DNA from: Pseudomonas resinovorans NBRC 106553
GTDB lineage: Bacteria; Pseudomonadota; Gammaproteobacteria; Pseudomonadales; Pseudomonadaceae
Reading direction: 5' to 3'
Length of the DNA: 64,000 nucleotides
Assembly: GCF_000412695.1 (NCBI RefSeq)
Contig: NC_021499.1
Coordinates: forward strand, 2,604,001 to 2,668,000
The first letter of the stretch is position 1. Each line of letters begins with the position of its first letter. Shown here piece after piece: positions 34,439 through 42,449 of the stretch. The position numbers were made by a program, and so were the translations under genes. The notes under the pieces are model-generated. The model had not been told where the DNA came from. It saw nothing but the letters and a program-made list of their open reading frames with translations, and made no database searches.

Positions 34439-35491
34439 ATGCAATTCTTCGACGACTCGCTGCACCCGGAAAACATGGAAAAGGTGGTCATCACCGTGGC
34501 CCCCTACGGCCCCGAGTGGATGCCGGCCGACTTCCCCGAAGACATCCCGGTGACCATGGACGAACAGGTCCAGAAGGCCGTGGACTGCTACGAGGCGGGC
34601 GCCACCGTGCTCCACCTGCACGTGCGCGAACTCGATGGCACCGGCTCCAAGCGCCTGTCCAAGTTCAACGAACTGATCGCCGGCGTGCGTGAAGCCGTAC
34701 CGGACATGATCATCCAGGTGGGCGGCTCGATCTCCTTCGCCCCCGAGGGCGAAGGCGAGGCGGCCAAGTGGCTGTCCGACGACACCCGTCACATGCTGGC
34801 CGAGCTGACCCCGAAACCCGACCAGGTGACGGTGGCGATCAACACCACCCAGATGAACATCATGGAGCTGCTGTATCCCGAGTACCTCAAGGGCACCTCC
34901 CTGGAGAACCCGGTGTACCAGGCCGCCTACAGCGAAATGACCGTGCCGGCCGGCCCCGCCTGGGTCGAGGAGCACCTCAAGCGCCTCACCGCCAACGGCA
35001 TCCAGCCGCACTTCCAGCTCACCGGCATGCACGCCCTGGAAACCCTCGAGCGCCTGGTGCGCAAGGGCGTCTACAAGGGCCCGCTGAACCTGACCTGGAT
35101 CGGCATCGGCGGCGGTTTCGATGGCCCCAACCCGTTCAACTTCTTCAACTTCATCCACCGTGCGCCCAACGGCGGCACCCTCACCGCCGAGTCCCTGCTG
35201 AAGAACGTACTACCGTTCAACACCATGGCGCTCGCGATGGGCCTGCACCCGCGCGTCGGCATCGAAGACACCATCATCGACCAGCACGGCAAGCGTTTCA
35301 CTTCGGTGCAACAGATCCAGCAGACGGTACGCATCGCCCACGAACTGGGCCGCGAGATCGCCTCTGGCAAGGAAGCGCGCGAGATCTACAAGATCGGCGT
35401 GCAGTACAAGGACGTGGAAGAAACCCTGCGCATGAACGGCATGGCGCCGAACCGCCAGCCGGGTCAGAAGCACGTCCCGCTGCGGACCTGA
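34439..35491 (+). CDS. BKACE-family beta-keto acid cleavage enzyme
   Basis: 350 residues with the BKACE (3-keto-5-aminohexanoate cleavage enzyme) fold. The Zn-binding HLHVRELDG (H59, H61), VGGSISFAPEGEGE, and GLHPRVGIEDTIIDQHGK are family hallmarks. BKACEs condense a beta-keto acid with acetyl-CoA to acetoacetate plus a new CoA thioester. At 350 residues it is longer than the common members of about 275-310, with extra sequence in the middle. The start is the ATG at 34439. The keto-acid substrate is unknown. Confidence 0.88.
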   Translation: MQFFDDSLHPENMEKVVITVAPYGPEWMPADFPEDIPVTMDEQVQKAVDCYEAGATVLHLHVRELDGTGSKRLSKFNELIAGVREAVPDMIIQVGGSISFAPEGEGEAAKWLSDDTRHMLAELTPKPDQVTVAINTTQMNIMELLYPEYLKGTSLENPVYQAAYSEMTVPAGPAWVEEHLKRLTANGIQPHFQLTGMHALETLERLVRKGVYKGPLNLTWIGIGGGFDGPNPFNFFNFIHRAPNGGTLTAESLLKNVLPFNTMALAMGLHPRVGIEDTIIDQHGKRFTSVQQIQQTVRIAHELGREIASGKEAREIYKIGVQYKDVEETLRMNGMAPNRQPGQKHVPLRT

Positions 35492-35528
35492 CCTGCGTAG
35501 CCAAGGGCCGGCCCACAAGGCCGGTCCG

Positions 35529-35555
35529 GGCGCAACGGCCAACCGCCGTTGCGCC
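35529..35555. repeat. 11-bp hairpin in the operon
   Basis: GGCGCAACGGC-5-GCCGTTGCGCC between the BKACE and MFS genes, preceded by a second GGGCCGGCC/GGCCGGTCC hairpin. There is no U-tract, so it is more likely an mRNA-processing or stabilising structure than a terminator. Confidence 0.5.
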
Positions 35556-35602
35556 AGATAGCGTGACAACAACAAAAACGCGCACAACCTTCAGGTACCG
35601 CC

Positions 35603-36904
35603 ATGGCTTTTCATCCCGCCGCCACCGCCGAGTTCGACGATTCGACCGTGAATGTCTCCCGCACCTACGCCTGGGTGGTATTCGCCCTGACGTTCGGCCT
35701 GCTGATCTCCGACTACATGTCCCGGCAGGTCCTCAACGCGGTCTTCCCGCTGCTCAAGTCCGAGTGGGCGCTGAGCGATTCCCAGCTCGGCCTGCTCAGC
35801 GGCATCGTCGCGCTGATGGTGGGCTTGCTGACCTTCCCGCTCTCGCTGCTGGCCGACCGCTGGGGCCGGGTGAAGAGCCTGACGTTGATGGCGATGCTCT
35901 GGAGCCTGGCGACCCTGGGCTGCGCCCTGGCGGAAAACTACCAGCACATGTTCATCGCCCGCTTCCTGGTGGGCGTGGGTGAAGCGGCCTACGGCAGCGT
36001 GGGCATAGCCGTGGTCATCTCGGTGTTTCCCAAGAACATGCGCGCCACCCTGACCGGCGCCTTCATGGCCGGCGGCATGTTCGGCTCGGTGCTGGGCATG
36101 GCGCTCGGCGGCATCCTCGCCCAACACCTGGGCTGGCGCTGGTCCTTCGCCGGCATGGCCCTGTTCGGCATGCTGCTGGCCCTGGTCTACCCGCTGGTGG
36201 TGAAGCAGAACCGCATCGGCCACTCACGGCCGGCGGCGAGCGCCACCGACGAATTTCCCTGCCGCCGTCCGCTCAAGACGCTGTTCGCCAGCCGCTCGGT
36301 AGTCAGCGCCTATGTCGGCAGCGGCCTGCAGCTGTTCGTCGGCGCCGCGGTGATGGTCTGGTTCCCCAGCTACCTGAACCGCTACTACCACATGGGCACG
36401 GACCAGGCCGGCGTGGTCTCGGCCATCATCGTGCTCACCGGCGGCGTCGGCATGATCCTCTGCGGCATCCTCAGCGACCGCCTGTGCCGCAACGCCCCGG
36501 ACCGCAAGATCGCCCTGGCCATCGCCTACTGCCTGATCAGCTGCGTGCTGCTGTCCCTGGCCTTCCGCATGGCGCCCGGAGCCCCTCAGCTGGTGCTCAT
36601 CGCCCTGGCCATGCTGGTGGCCACCGGTACCTCCGGCCCGGCCGGCGCGATGGTCGCCAACCTGACCCACTACTCGATCCACGGCACGGCCTTCGCGACC
36701 CTGACCCTGGCCAACAACCTGCTGGGCCTGGCCCCCGGCCCCTACATCACCGGCGTGCTGGCCGACAACTTCGGCCTCGACCGTGCCTTCCAGTTGATAC
36801 CGCTGATCAGCGTCGCTGCAGCCCTGGTGTTCTGGTATGGCAAGCGCCATTACCACCAGGACATCCAGAAGCTGGCGCCGCTGATGGCCAGCGAGGAGCG
36901 TTAA
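35603..36904 (+). CDS. MFS transporter
   Basis: 433 residues, 12 TM helices. MFS motif A-like loop is SLLADRWGRVKSLTLMA after TM2, and RFLVGVGEAAYGSVGIAVVISVFP is the TM4-5 signature seen in organic-acid transporters. A cytoplasmic loop lies at about 205-225. Its stop TAATG overlaps the start of the DsbA-like gene. Likely the uptake system for the operon's substrate. Confidence 0.88.
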   Translation: MAFHPAATAEFDDSTVNVSRTYAWVVFALTFGLLISDYMSRQVLNAVFPLLKSEWALSDSQLGLLSGIVALMVGLLTFPLSLLADRWGRVKSLTLMAMLWSLATLGCALAENYQHMFIARFLVGVGEAAYGSVGIAVVISVFPKNMRATLTGAFMAGGMFGSVLGMALGGILAQHLGWRWSFAGMALFGMLLALVYPLVVKQNRIGHSRPAASATDEFPCRRPLKTLFASRSVVSAYVGSGLQLFVGAAVMVWFPSYLNRYYHMGTDQAGVVSAIIVLTGGVGMILCGILSDRLCRNAPDRKIALAIAYCLISCVLLSLAFRMAPGAPQLVLIALAMLVATGTSGPAGAMVANLTHYSIHGTAFATLTLANNLLGLAPGPYITGVLADNFGLDRAFQLIPLISVAAALVFWYGKRHYHQDIQKLAPLMASEER

Positions 36905-37572
36905 TGAAACCGCTGTTGGTCGAAATGACCTTTGACTTCATCTGCCCGTGGTGCCTGATCGGCAAGCGCAACCTGGAGCGGGTACTGGAAAAACTCGCCG
37001 CGAGCCGCCCGGACGTGGAGGTGACCGTGCGCTGGCACGGGGTGCAGCTGCTGCCCGACCTGCCCGCGGACGGTGTGCCCTTCAAGGATTTCTACCTCGC
37101 GCGACTGGGTAGCGAGGCTGCGGTGCAGGCTCGCCAGGAGCAGGTGCGCGAGGCCGCCTACCACGCCGATGTGGACCTGGATCTGGCGCGTATCCGCACC
37201 ATGCCCAACACCGCCAACGCCCACCGCCTGCTGGCCCTGGCCACGGGGCAGGGCAGCGCCCGCCAGGTCGATGCGCTGCTGGAGATGCTGTTCGCCGCCT
37301 ACTTCCAGCGTGGCGAAGACCTCGGCGACGGTGAGGTGCTGCTGCGCCTGGCGCGGCAATGCGGCTTCGATCCGCGCCGGCTGGAAAGTGCGCTGTTCAC
37401 CGATGGCCGCGCCTTCGTCGGGACCGGTGCGGCCCAGGTCAGCCAGGCGGTGCCTTCCTTCGTGATCGATGGCCGCCTGTCCCTGGCCGGCGCCCAGCCG
37501 CCGTGGCTGATGCTCGCCCAGTTCGAGCGTGCCCTGCAGCTGCGCCCGATCGCCGAAGCCCTGGCGTCATGA
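36904..37572 (+). CDS. DsbA/FrnE-family oxidoreductase
   Basis: 222 residues. A thioredoxin fold with C14-P-W-C17 (FDFICPWCLIGKRNLERVLEKL), the FrnE/2-hydroxychromene-isomerase-like branch. The C-terminal VPSFVIDGRLSLAGAQPP holds the cis-Pro. There is no signal peptide, so it is cytoplasmic. It is coupled at both ends: TAATG with the MFS gene and ATGA with the Rieske gene. It could act as a thiol isomerase on a pathway intermediate. Confidence 0.87.
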   Translation: MKPLLVEMTFDFICPWCLIGKRNLERVLEKLAASRPDVEVTVRWHGVQLLPDLPADGVPFKDFYLARLGSEAAVQARQEQVREAAYHADVDLDLARIRTMPNTANAHRLLALATGQGSARQVDALLEMLFAAYFQRGEDLGDGEVLLRLARQCGFDPRRLESALFTDGRAFVGTGAAQVSQAVPSFVIDGRLSLAGAQPPWLMLAQFERALQLRPIAEALAS

Positions 37573-37916
37573 GCCGCCTGGAAGTCGCCCCGGAGCAGGT
37601 GCCGGCCGAAGGGAGCCGCAGCCTGATCCGCCATGAGGGCAAGTCGCTGGTGCTGTTCAACCTGGGCGGTGAGCTCTACGCCATCGACGAAGGCTGCCCG
37701 CACAACGGCGCCTCGTTGTTCAGCGGCCGCCTGAATGGCCGGCTGCTGCAGTGTCCGGCCCATGGCCTGCGCTTCGACCTGGCCACTGGCTGCGTCCCCG
37801 GGGTGGCCGGCTTCGGCGTCGCCACCTACGCGGTGGAGCGGCAGCAGGGCCATTGTTTCATCGATCTGTCGCGGCCCCGGCCGCAGGAATCACTCCCATG
37901 TCTGCAACTGCAATAG
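37569..37916 (+). CDS. Rieske-type 2Fe-2S ferredoxin
   Basis: 115 residues with C43-P-H45 and C62-PA-H65 (GCPHNGASLF and LLQCPAHGLRFD), the complete Rieske ligand set. No oxygenase catalytic domain is attached, so it is an electron carrier of NirD/ferredoxin type. It starts at the ATGA overlap with the DsbA-like gene, and its 3' end overlaps the YeiH-like start by 19 bp. A partner oxygenase or reductase is not visible in the operon; the TauD enzyme does not need it. Confidence 0.9.
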   Translation: MSRLEVAPEQVPAEGSRSLIRHEGKSLVLFNLGGELYAIDEGCPHNGASLFSGRLNGRLLQCPAHGLRFDLATGCVPGVAGFGVATYAVERQQGHCFIDLSRPRPQESLPCLQLQ

Positions 37917-38908
37917 CCACGCTGGGCTCGCGTACCCGGGTACTGCTGCCCGGTGTGATCGTCAGCGCCATGGTCGCCGCGGCGGCCACCTTCCTTTCCG
38001 AGCACTACGGTGCGCCGGTGATGCTTTTCGCCCTGTTGCTGGGGCTGTCGGTGAACTTCCTCGCCGCCGATGGCGTGTGCAAGCCGGGCATCGAGTTCAC
38101 CGCCCGTGAGGTCTTGCGGGCCGGCGTGGCCCTGCTGGGCATGCGCATCACCCTGGAACAGATCGCCGCCCTCGGCTGGCAGCCGGTGGTGATGGTGGTG
38201 GTGCTGGTGGTCGTGACCATCCTGGTGTCCATCGCGGCCGCCCGTGCCATGGGCTTCAACGCGCTGTTCGGCCTGCTCAGCGGCGGCGCCACGGCCATCT
38301 GCGGAGCCTCGGCGGCCCTGGCCCTGGCGGCCTCGCTGCCGGCGCACCCGAAGAAGGAGCGCGCCACCCTGTTCACCGTGATCGGCGTGTCCGCGCTGTC
38401 CACCGTGGCGATGATCCTCTACCCGATGATCGCCCGCGCCTTCGACCTGACACCGCTGGATGCCGGCATCTTCCTCGGCGGCACCATCCATGACGTCGCC
38501 CAGGTGGTGGGCGCCGGCTACAGCATGGGCCCCGAGACCGGCGACAGCGCCACCGTGGTCAAGCTGATGCGGGTGGCCATGCTGCTGCCGGTGATCCTTT
38601 GTGCCGCACTGATCTCCCGCGCCCAGGGCGCCGAGCCCGGCAGCAAGCGTCCGCCGCTGCTGCCCTGGTTCGCCGTGGGCTTCGTGCTGCTCGCCGCGAT
38701 CAACAGCACCGGCTATGTCCCGACGGTGGTGCAGAACCTCGGCAATGACCTGTCGCGCTGGTGCCTGGTGGTGGCCATCAGTGCCCTGGGCATGAAGACC
38801 CAGCTGCGCGAGCTGGCCTCGGTAGGGATCAAGCCGATCCTGTTGATGGTCGGCGAAACCGCCTTCCTCGCCGCCCTGGTGCTGGCGATGCTGCACTGGG
38901 GGTTCTAA
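37898..38908 (+). CDS. YeiH/UPF0324-family putative sulfate/sulfite exporter
   Basis: 336 residues, about 10 TM helices. Family blocks are GVALLGMRITLEQI, GGATAICGASAALALAASLP, and FLGGTIHDVAQVVGAGYSMG. Members are annotated as putative sulfate exporters and occur in sulfonate-degradation loci (the TauZ role). Placed last in the operon, it suggests that sulfite or sulfate is released by the pathway. I start at the ATG at 37898, overlapping the Rieske gene. Confidence 0.88.
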   Translation: MSATAIATLGSRTRVLLPGVIVSAMVAAAATFLSEHYGAPVMLFALLLGLSVNFLAADGVCKPGIEFTAREVLRAGVALLGMRITLEQIAALGWQPVVMVVVLVVVTILVSIAAARAMGFNALFGLLSGGATAICGASAALALAASLPAHPKKERATLFTVIGVSALSTVAMILYPMIARAFDLTPLDAGIFLGGTIHDVAQVVGAGYSMGPETGDSATVVKLMRVAMLLPVILCAALISRAQGAEPGSKRPPLLPWFAVGFVLLAAINSTGYVPTVVQNLGNDLSRWCLVVAISALGMKTQLRELASVGIKPILLMVGETAFLAALVLAMLHWGF

Positions 38909-39028
38909 CGCTTTACTCCTGCTCCCGAAAGGGGGTCATCGACGCCTGCCACAGCGGGCCTTCACCGCGCCGAAGCCTCGTGGGACGGGTTTCGAGCGCG
39001 GCTTTTTTTGGGCGGGCGCTGGCTTTTG

Positions 39029-39160
39029 TAGGATGTGGTTGAGCGTAGCGATACCCATCGGCTCCAACGAACAGCCCGAGTACTCCCAACTCTCGCGAAC
39101 AATCCCCGCGCCGAACTCACCTCCGCCTGATGGGTTTCGTACCTCAACCCATCCTACGTC
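39029..39160. repeat. REP-like inverted repeat pair
   Basis: GTAGGATGTGGTTGAGCG..GATACCCATC at one end and GATGGGTTTCGTACC..CAACCCATCCTACG at the other, enclosing about 60 bp without any ORF of note. It follows the YeiH-like gene. Confidence 0.65.
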
Positions 39161-39198
39161 CCTCGTGATATACCCCCGCGCCAAACTCACCCCAACCT

Positions 39199-39241
39199 TG
39201 TGGGGGCGATTTCAATCGCCAAGGGCAACGCCGTTGCCCCA
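39199..39241. repeat. GTGGGGGCGATTTCAATCGC-type REP
   Basis: GTGGGGGCGATTTCAATCGC followed by CAAGGGCAACGCCGTTGCCCC. The same unit recurs at 39866-39906 and, with a different spacer, at 28746. Confidence 0.65.
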
Positions 39242-39355
39242 AAAAGGCCGCTTGCCATTGCACATAGTCCAGCCTTCTCAGCGCAGGCCGCTTGCTCACT
39301 TCGCCATCGGGGTATCCGCTATAATGGCGCGGTACGCAGCGAGAGAGGCTACCCA

Positions 39356-39526
39356 ATGCCAGCCCCGTCCCTACAGGCCAAGAAGGCCTACTTCGCCAAG
39401 GTCCGCCAGTCCAACTACGCCGCCAGCCTTCGTCTGGAGGGGTTTGACGTAACGCCGGCCGATGCGGACCGCAAGCTGCCTACCTGCGAAGCGGCGCTGG
39501 ATGCTTACCGCAACAAGCAAGGCTGA
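39356..39526 (+). CDS. YhfG-type antitoxin of a Fic toxin (AntF-like)
   Basis: 56 residues: LQAKKAYFAKVRQSNYAAS, LRLEGFDVT and LPTCEAALDAYR. This fits the short helical YhfG family, which pairs with and inhibits Fic AMPylases through a helix that blocks the active site. TATAATGG at 39329-39336 can serve as a -10, with GAGAGAGG ahead of the ATG. It is intact, but the adjacent fic is destroyed. Confidence 0.72.
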   Translation: MPAPSLQAKKAYFAKVRQSNYAASLRLEGFDVTPADADRKLPTCEAALDAYRNKQG

Positions 39527-39770
39527 TGGTCGACTCTGACGCGAATTCGCCACCAGCTGTTCAAGGACGTGTACGACTGGGCTGGCGAGCTGCGCACCGT
39601 GGATATTTCCAAAGGCGGCACCCACTTCTGCAATGTCACCCGCATCGAGCCCGAGGCCGAGAAGTTCTTTCGTACCTTGGCAGTTGCAAGCCAACATCGA
39701 CGCTGTTGTCTGCGACTACAGCGCCCTGATCCGAATCTTCGACCGATGCGTTGGCCAGCCAATCAGCTGA
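39525..39770 (+). pseudogene. fic toxin remnant, catalytic core deleted
   Basis: One frame (from 39536) reads LTRIRHQLFKDVYDWAGELR, VDISKGGTHFCNVTRIEPEA, EKFFRTL, the Fic N-terminal half. After a frame change near 39680 it reads LQANIDAVVCDYSALIRIFD and RCVGQPIS-stop at 39770, matching the Fic C-terminus. The HPFxEGNGR catalytic motif between them is missing, and the first 50 or so residues are also lost. Non-functional. Confidence 0.75.
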
Positions 39771-39810
39771 GCTTTCCGTTGCTGCTACACGCATTGCGAG
39801 ACGCACCACC

Positions 39811-39906
39811 GTAGGAGCGAGCTCTGCTCGCGATAACCCCCCGCGCGAAGCTCACCCCAACCTTGTAGGGGCGATTTCAATCGCCAAGGGCAACCCCGTT
39901 GCCCCA
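39811..39906. repeat. Two REP elements
   Basis: GTAGGAGCGAGCTCTGCTCG at 39812 and GTAGGGGCGATTTCAATCGC at 39866 with GGCAACCCCGTTGCC. Typical Pseudomonas REPs between the fic remnant and the BRO operon. Confidence 0.65.
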
Positions 39907-39943
39907 AAAACAAGGCCCCTCTCCCAACCCGGAAGAGGGGCCC
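39906..39943 (-). terminator. Rho-independent terminator of the BRO operon
   Basis: On the minus strand, GGGCCCCTCTTC, a short loop and GAGAGGGGCC are followed by TTGTTTTT, 9 bp past the stop of the 81-residue gene. Confidence 0.8.
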
Positions 39944-39951
39944 ACCTCACC

Positions 39952-40197
39952 TCACACCAACGGCAACTTCGCCATCTTCGCCAACCGCGTGAAATCCTCC
40001 TGATTGCTGCGGGACAAATAGATCACCGCTTCCATCACCGCCCCTTCCCGGACGTCATCCAGATAAGGCCCGGGAATCCCCTCTCGCATCGCCGTATTGT
40101 CCAGGAGGACCTCGGCCAGCACCTGCACCGTGTTCAGCCGCGAATCCAGCCGATTCACCAGCTCCCACAGCCGCCGCTCTTCAACGTCCTCGTTCAT
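39952..40197 (-). CDS. Small helical protein, partner of the BRO-N gene
   Basis: 81 residues, no recognised family: VEERRLWELVNRLDSRLNTV, QVLAEVLLDNTAMREGIPG, MEAVIYLSRSNQEDFTRLAK. It is acidic and probably all-helical, without TM or signal. It overlaps the upstream BRO-N gene by ATGA, so translation is coupled. Likely a regulatory or immunity partner of a phage-derived module; this is inference. Confidence 0.6.
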   Translation of the reverse strand: MNEDVEERRLWELVNRLDSRLNTVQVLAEVLLDNTAMREGIPGPYLDDVREGAVMEAVIYLSRSNQEDFTRLAKMAKLPLV

Positions 40198-40661
40198 ACC
40201 GACACCTCCTTGCCGCTAACCATTAAGGCCGGCAAATCCCGCCAGGCCACCCACACCTCGCCCTGCCAGCGCAGCACGCCAATCAGCCGGCCCTCGAAGC
40301 TCAGGTTCTCCCGACGCGGCGCCGCATCGGGCGTGCGGTGGTAGTCATGCAGCGTTGGCACCAGCACGGCGTTGAGCCAGCGGCCAACCCCGCCGTGCTT
40401 TGGCTGACCGAACTGGAACAGCGCCCGGTAGGCGCCGATATCGCTGATGACGGTGACCTCTTCGTGGAAGTCGTGGGTGTAGCCGAGGCAGAGGGTTTGC
40501 TGCTCGTGAGGCTCCAGGGCCGCAAGCAAGGGGAGGGCATCGGGAAGGCCGATCAACCGCGCGCAGTCATGGGCGACGAACCAGGGTTGGTTGTCGACCA
40601 TCACCGCGCGCAGGCGTTGGTGGTGGTGATAGAAAACGATTGGGGTATATGCGTCGTGCAT
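40194..40661 (-). CDS. BRO-N domain (phage antirepressor-like) protein
   Basis: 155 residues. PIVFYHHHQRLRAVMVDNQP, WFVAHDCARLIGLPDAL and AYRALFQFGQPKHGGVGRWL follow the Bro-N DNA-binding domain found in phage antirepressors. The C-terminal part is a short beta segment (LIGVLRWQGEVWVAWRDLP) rather than a KilA-C or ANT domain. The start follows ACGGAGAACCACC. It is preceded by a 240-bp structured leader. Confidence 0.72.
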   Translation of the reverse strand: MHDAYTPIVFYHHHQRLRAVMVDNQPWFVAHDCARLIGLPDALPLLAALEPHEQQTLCLGYTHDFHEEVTVISDIGAYRALFQFGQPKHGGVGRWLNAVLVPTLHDYHRTPDAAPRRENLSFEGRLIGVLRWQGEVWVAWRDLPALMVSGKEVSV

Positions 40662-40673
40662 GGTGGTTCTCCG

Positions 40674-40910
40674 TTATGGGTTCAGGAGCTGCCACCTCGC
40701 TGTCAATCGAAGGGTGGCAGACCGCGCGGGGTTGACAGACCGGCTAACGGGAACCGGCAGACCACGAGGATCTCCCCGCGCGATCTGCCATAGAGCAGAG
40801 CAGCCGTAAAGCTGCATGCGTGTCAGTGCCTGCAAAAACGTCCGCCGTTTTTCGCATGCACCTTGCGGCGCAATCGCGCCCGTTAGTTTCAGGCTGTCAA
40901 ACCCGGCCAC
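40674..40910 (-). other. Structured leader, possibly with a short ORF
   Basis: A 16-nt inverted repeat with one mismatch, GGCAGACCGCGCGGGG (40716-40731) and CCCCGCGCGATCTGCC (40774-40789), plus a second hairpin AAAAACG/CGTTTTT flanked by TGCATGCG and CGCATGCA near 40815-40862. A GTG-started 78-codon frame spans all of it (VAGFDSLKLTGAIAPQGACE at its start), possibly a translated leader like the small Ash/Icd-type phage ORFs. I cannot tell whether protein or RNA is the functional product. Confidence 0.45.
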
Positions 40911-41172
40911 GGGATTGACCGTGACGGAGGGGACACTAGCCAGGGCGCGCGTAGGGCCTCAAGGCTAATGCCTTGTAGGAAAGGTCTCTGTAGGCGAGAG
41001 AAAAGTTGGTCAGAATTTTCTGTAGGAAGTGGCCGCTTGGGTTAGGTCGTTGAGCGGGGGAAGTCGTAGGGTTGACCACGCTTTTACGGTCCACCATCTG
41101 GAGTCCGGGGGGGCGCCGAATGGTGGAAATAAAAAGCGATTTCCATCCTATATCGGGCTGCGACTCTGCCTC

Positions 41173-41391
41173 GTGTAGGAGCGAATTCATTCGCGACACG
41201 GGCCGAAGGGCCGATGGTTTGCTGTGTGGAGGGAGGGCAGCGTTTTGCGAATCAAGCCGGTCCCGTCAGCCTTGTCCGATGGGTATCGCTTCGCTCAACC
41301 CATCCTACGTCTGCCATTCCCGAAGCGGGATGTGGGGGGCGGGTATATGGACAGCTGCGCTGTCCTTCGCGAATGAATTCGCCCCCACAGT
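41173..41391. repeat. REP cluster downstream of the AraC gene
   Basis: GTAGGAGCGAATTCATTCGC at 41175, GATGGGTATCGCTTCGCTCA with ACCCATCCTACG at 41278-41310, and CGCGAATGAATTCGCCCCCA at 41370. The 40911-41435 interval holds these repeats and nothing coding that I trust. Confidence 0.65.
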
Positions 41392-41435
41392 TGTGATCCC
41401 ACCGTCCGTAGCCCGGATGAAATCCGGGAGCGGCG

Positions 41436-42449
41436 TCACTCTTCCGCCTTCACCTGGTGCTCCTTGCGCCAGGCCGCCGGGGCCATGCCGAACTGGGTGG
41501 TGAACCAGCGGGTGAAGGAGCTGGCCACCGAGTAGCCCAGCAGGTCGGCGATGCGCGAGAGGGAGTAGCGCGGGTTCTCCATGTAGCGCAGCACCAGGTC
41601 GCGGCGCACGTCGTTGATCAGGTCGGAGAAGGTCACTTCGCTCTCTTCCAGGCGCCGTTGCAGGGTGCGCACGTTCATGCCGAGGGACTGGGCGATCTGT
41701 TCGATGGTGGCGCGGCCCATGGGCAGCAGCAGGTAGATGGCCTTGCGCACGTCGTTGAGGGTGGACTGCTGGGCGGCGCCGGGGAGGGTTTCCACCAGGC
41801 GCAGTGCGTGGCGGGCCATGGCCGGGTCGGCCAGGGGGTTGGCCTTGTCGAGGTCGGCGGCCTGGCAGACGATGCCGTTGAATTCGCTGCCGAACTCCAG
41901 CTTGCAGCCGAACACCCGCCGATGCAGTTGCAGTTCGGGTGGCGCGTCGTGGCTGAAGTGCACCGCCAGGGGCCGCCAGCCGGAGCCGAGGAGGGCGGCG
42001 CACATGCGGAACAGCACGCCGATGGCCAGCTCCATGCCCTGGCGCATGGGCACCGGCGGGTCGGTGATGATCTCTTCGCGCAGCACCACGGTCTTGCCCA
42101 CCTGGTCGACGTAAAGCGCCAGGGATTCGTTGAGCAGGTGACGGTACTGGACGATGGTTACCAGGGCATCGCGCAGGGTCGGCTGGTGCGATAGCAGCAG
42201 GCTGATGGCGCCGAAGTCCGAGAGCTGGCGGGACTCGGCCATGCGTAGGCCGAAGGTGGGGCAGCCGCAGGCCTTGGCGGATTCCTCCAGCAGGCTGACC
42301 GCGGCGGCGGTGGGCAGGCGCTGGTCGGGGTTGTCGATCAGTGCCTGGCTGAGGCCTGCCTGGCGCAGCATCTGCTGCGGGTTGAGGCCCAGGTGCTGGG
42401 CCACTTCGATGTAGTTGGTCAGGGCCGCTGCGCGAACCATTGGGGTCAT
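41436..42449 (-). CDS. AraC-family regulator (OruR/ArgR-like)
   Basis: 337 residues. The N-terminal arabinose-binding-like domain (Arabinose_bd) spans about 20-210 (YIEVAQHLGLNPQQMLRQAGL). The C-terminal AraC HTH pair is at about 235-330 (ATIEQIAQSLGMNVRTLQRRL and SLSRIADLLGYSVASSFTRWF). I choose the ATG at 42449; a GTG at 42461 adds four residues. It is divergent from the hydrolase-DUF1302 cluster, and a 21-bp direct repeat of the type bound by this subgroup lies between them and again at 32413. Confidence 0.92.
   Translation of the reverse strand: MTPMVRAAALTNYIEVAQHLGLNPQQMLRQAGLSQALIDNPDQRLPTAAAVSLLEESAKACGCPTFGLRMAESRQLSDFGAISLLLSHQPTLRDALVTIVQYRHLLNESLALYVDQVGKTVVLREEIITDPPVPMRQGMELAIGVLFRMCAALLGSGWRPLAVHFSHDAPPELQLHRRVFGCKLEFGSEFNGIVCQAADLDKANPLADPAMARHALRLVETLPGAAQQSTLNDVRKAIYLLLPMGRATIEQIAQSLGMNVRTLQRRLEESEVTFSDLINDVRRDLVLRYMENPRYSLSRIADLLGYSVASSFTRWFTTQFGMAPAAWRKEHQVKAEE

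Noticed and set aside
37569..37916. Rieske protein as the ferredoxin of a ring-hydroxylating oxygenase in this operon
   Set aside because: No oxygenase alpha subunit or reductase is encoded nearby; the dioxygenase here is the 2-oxoglutarate type.
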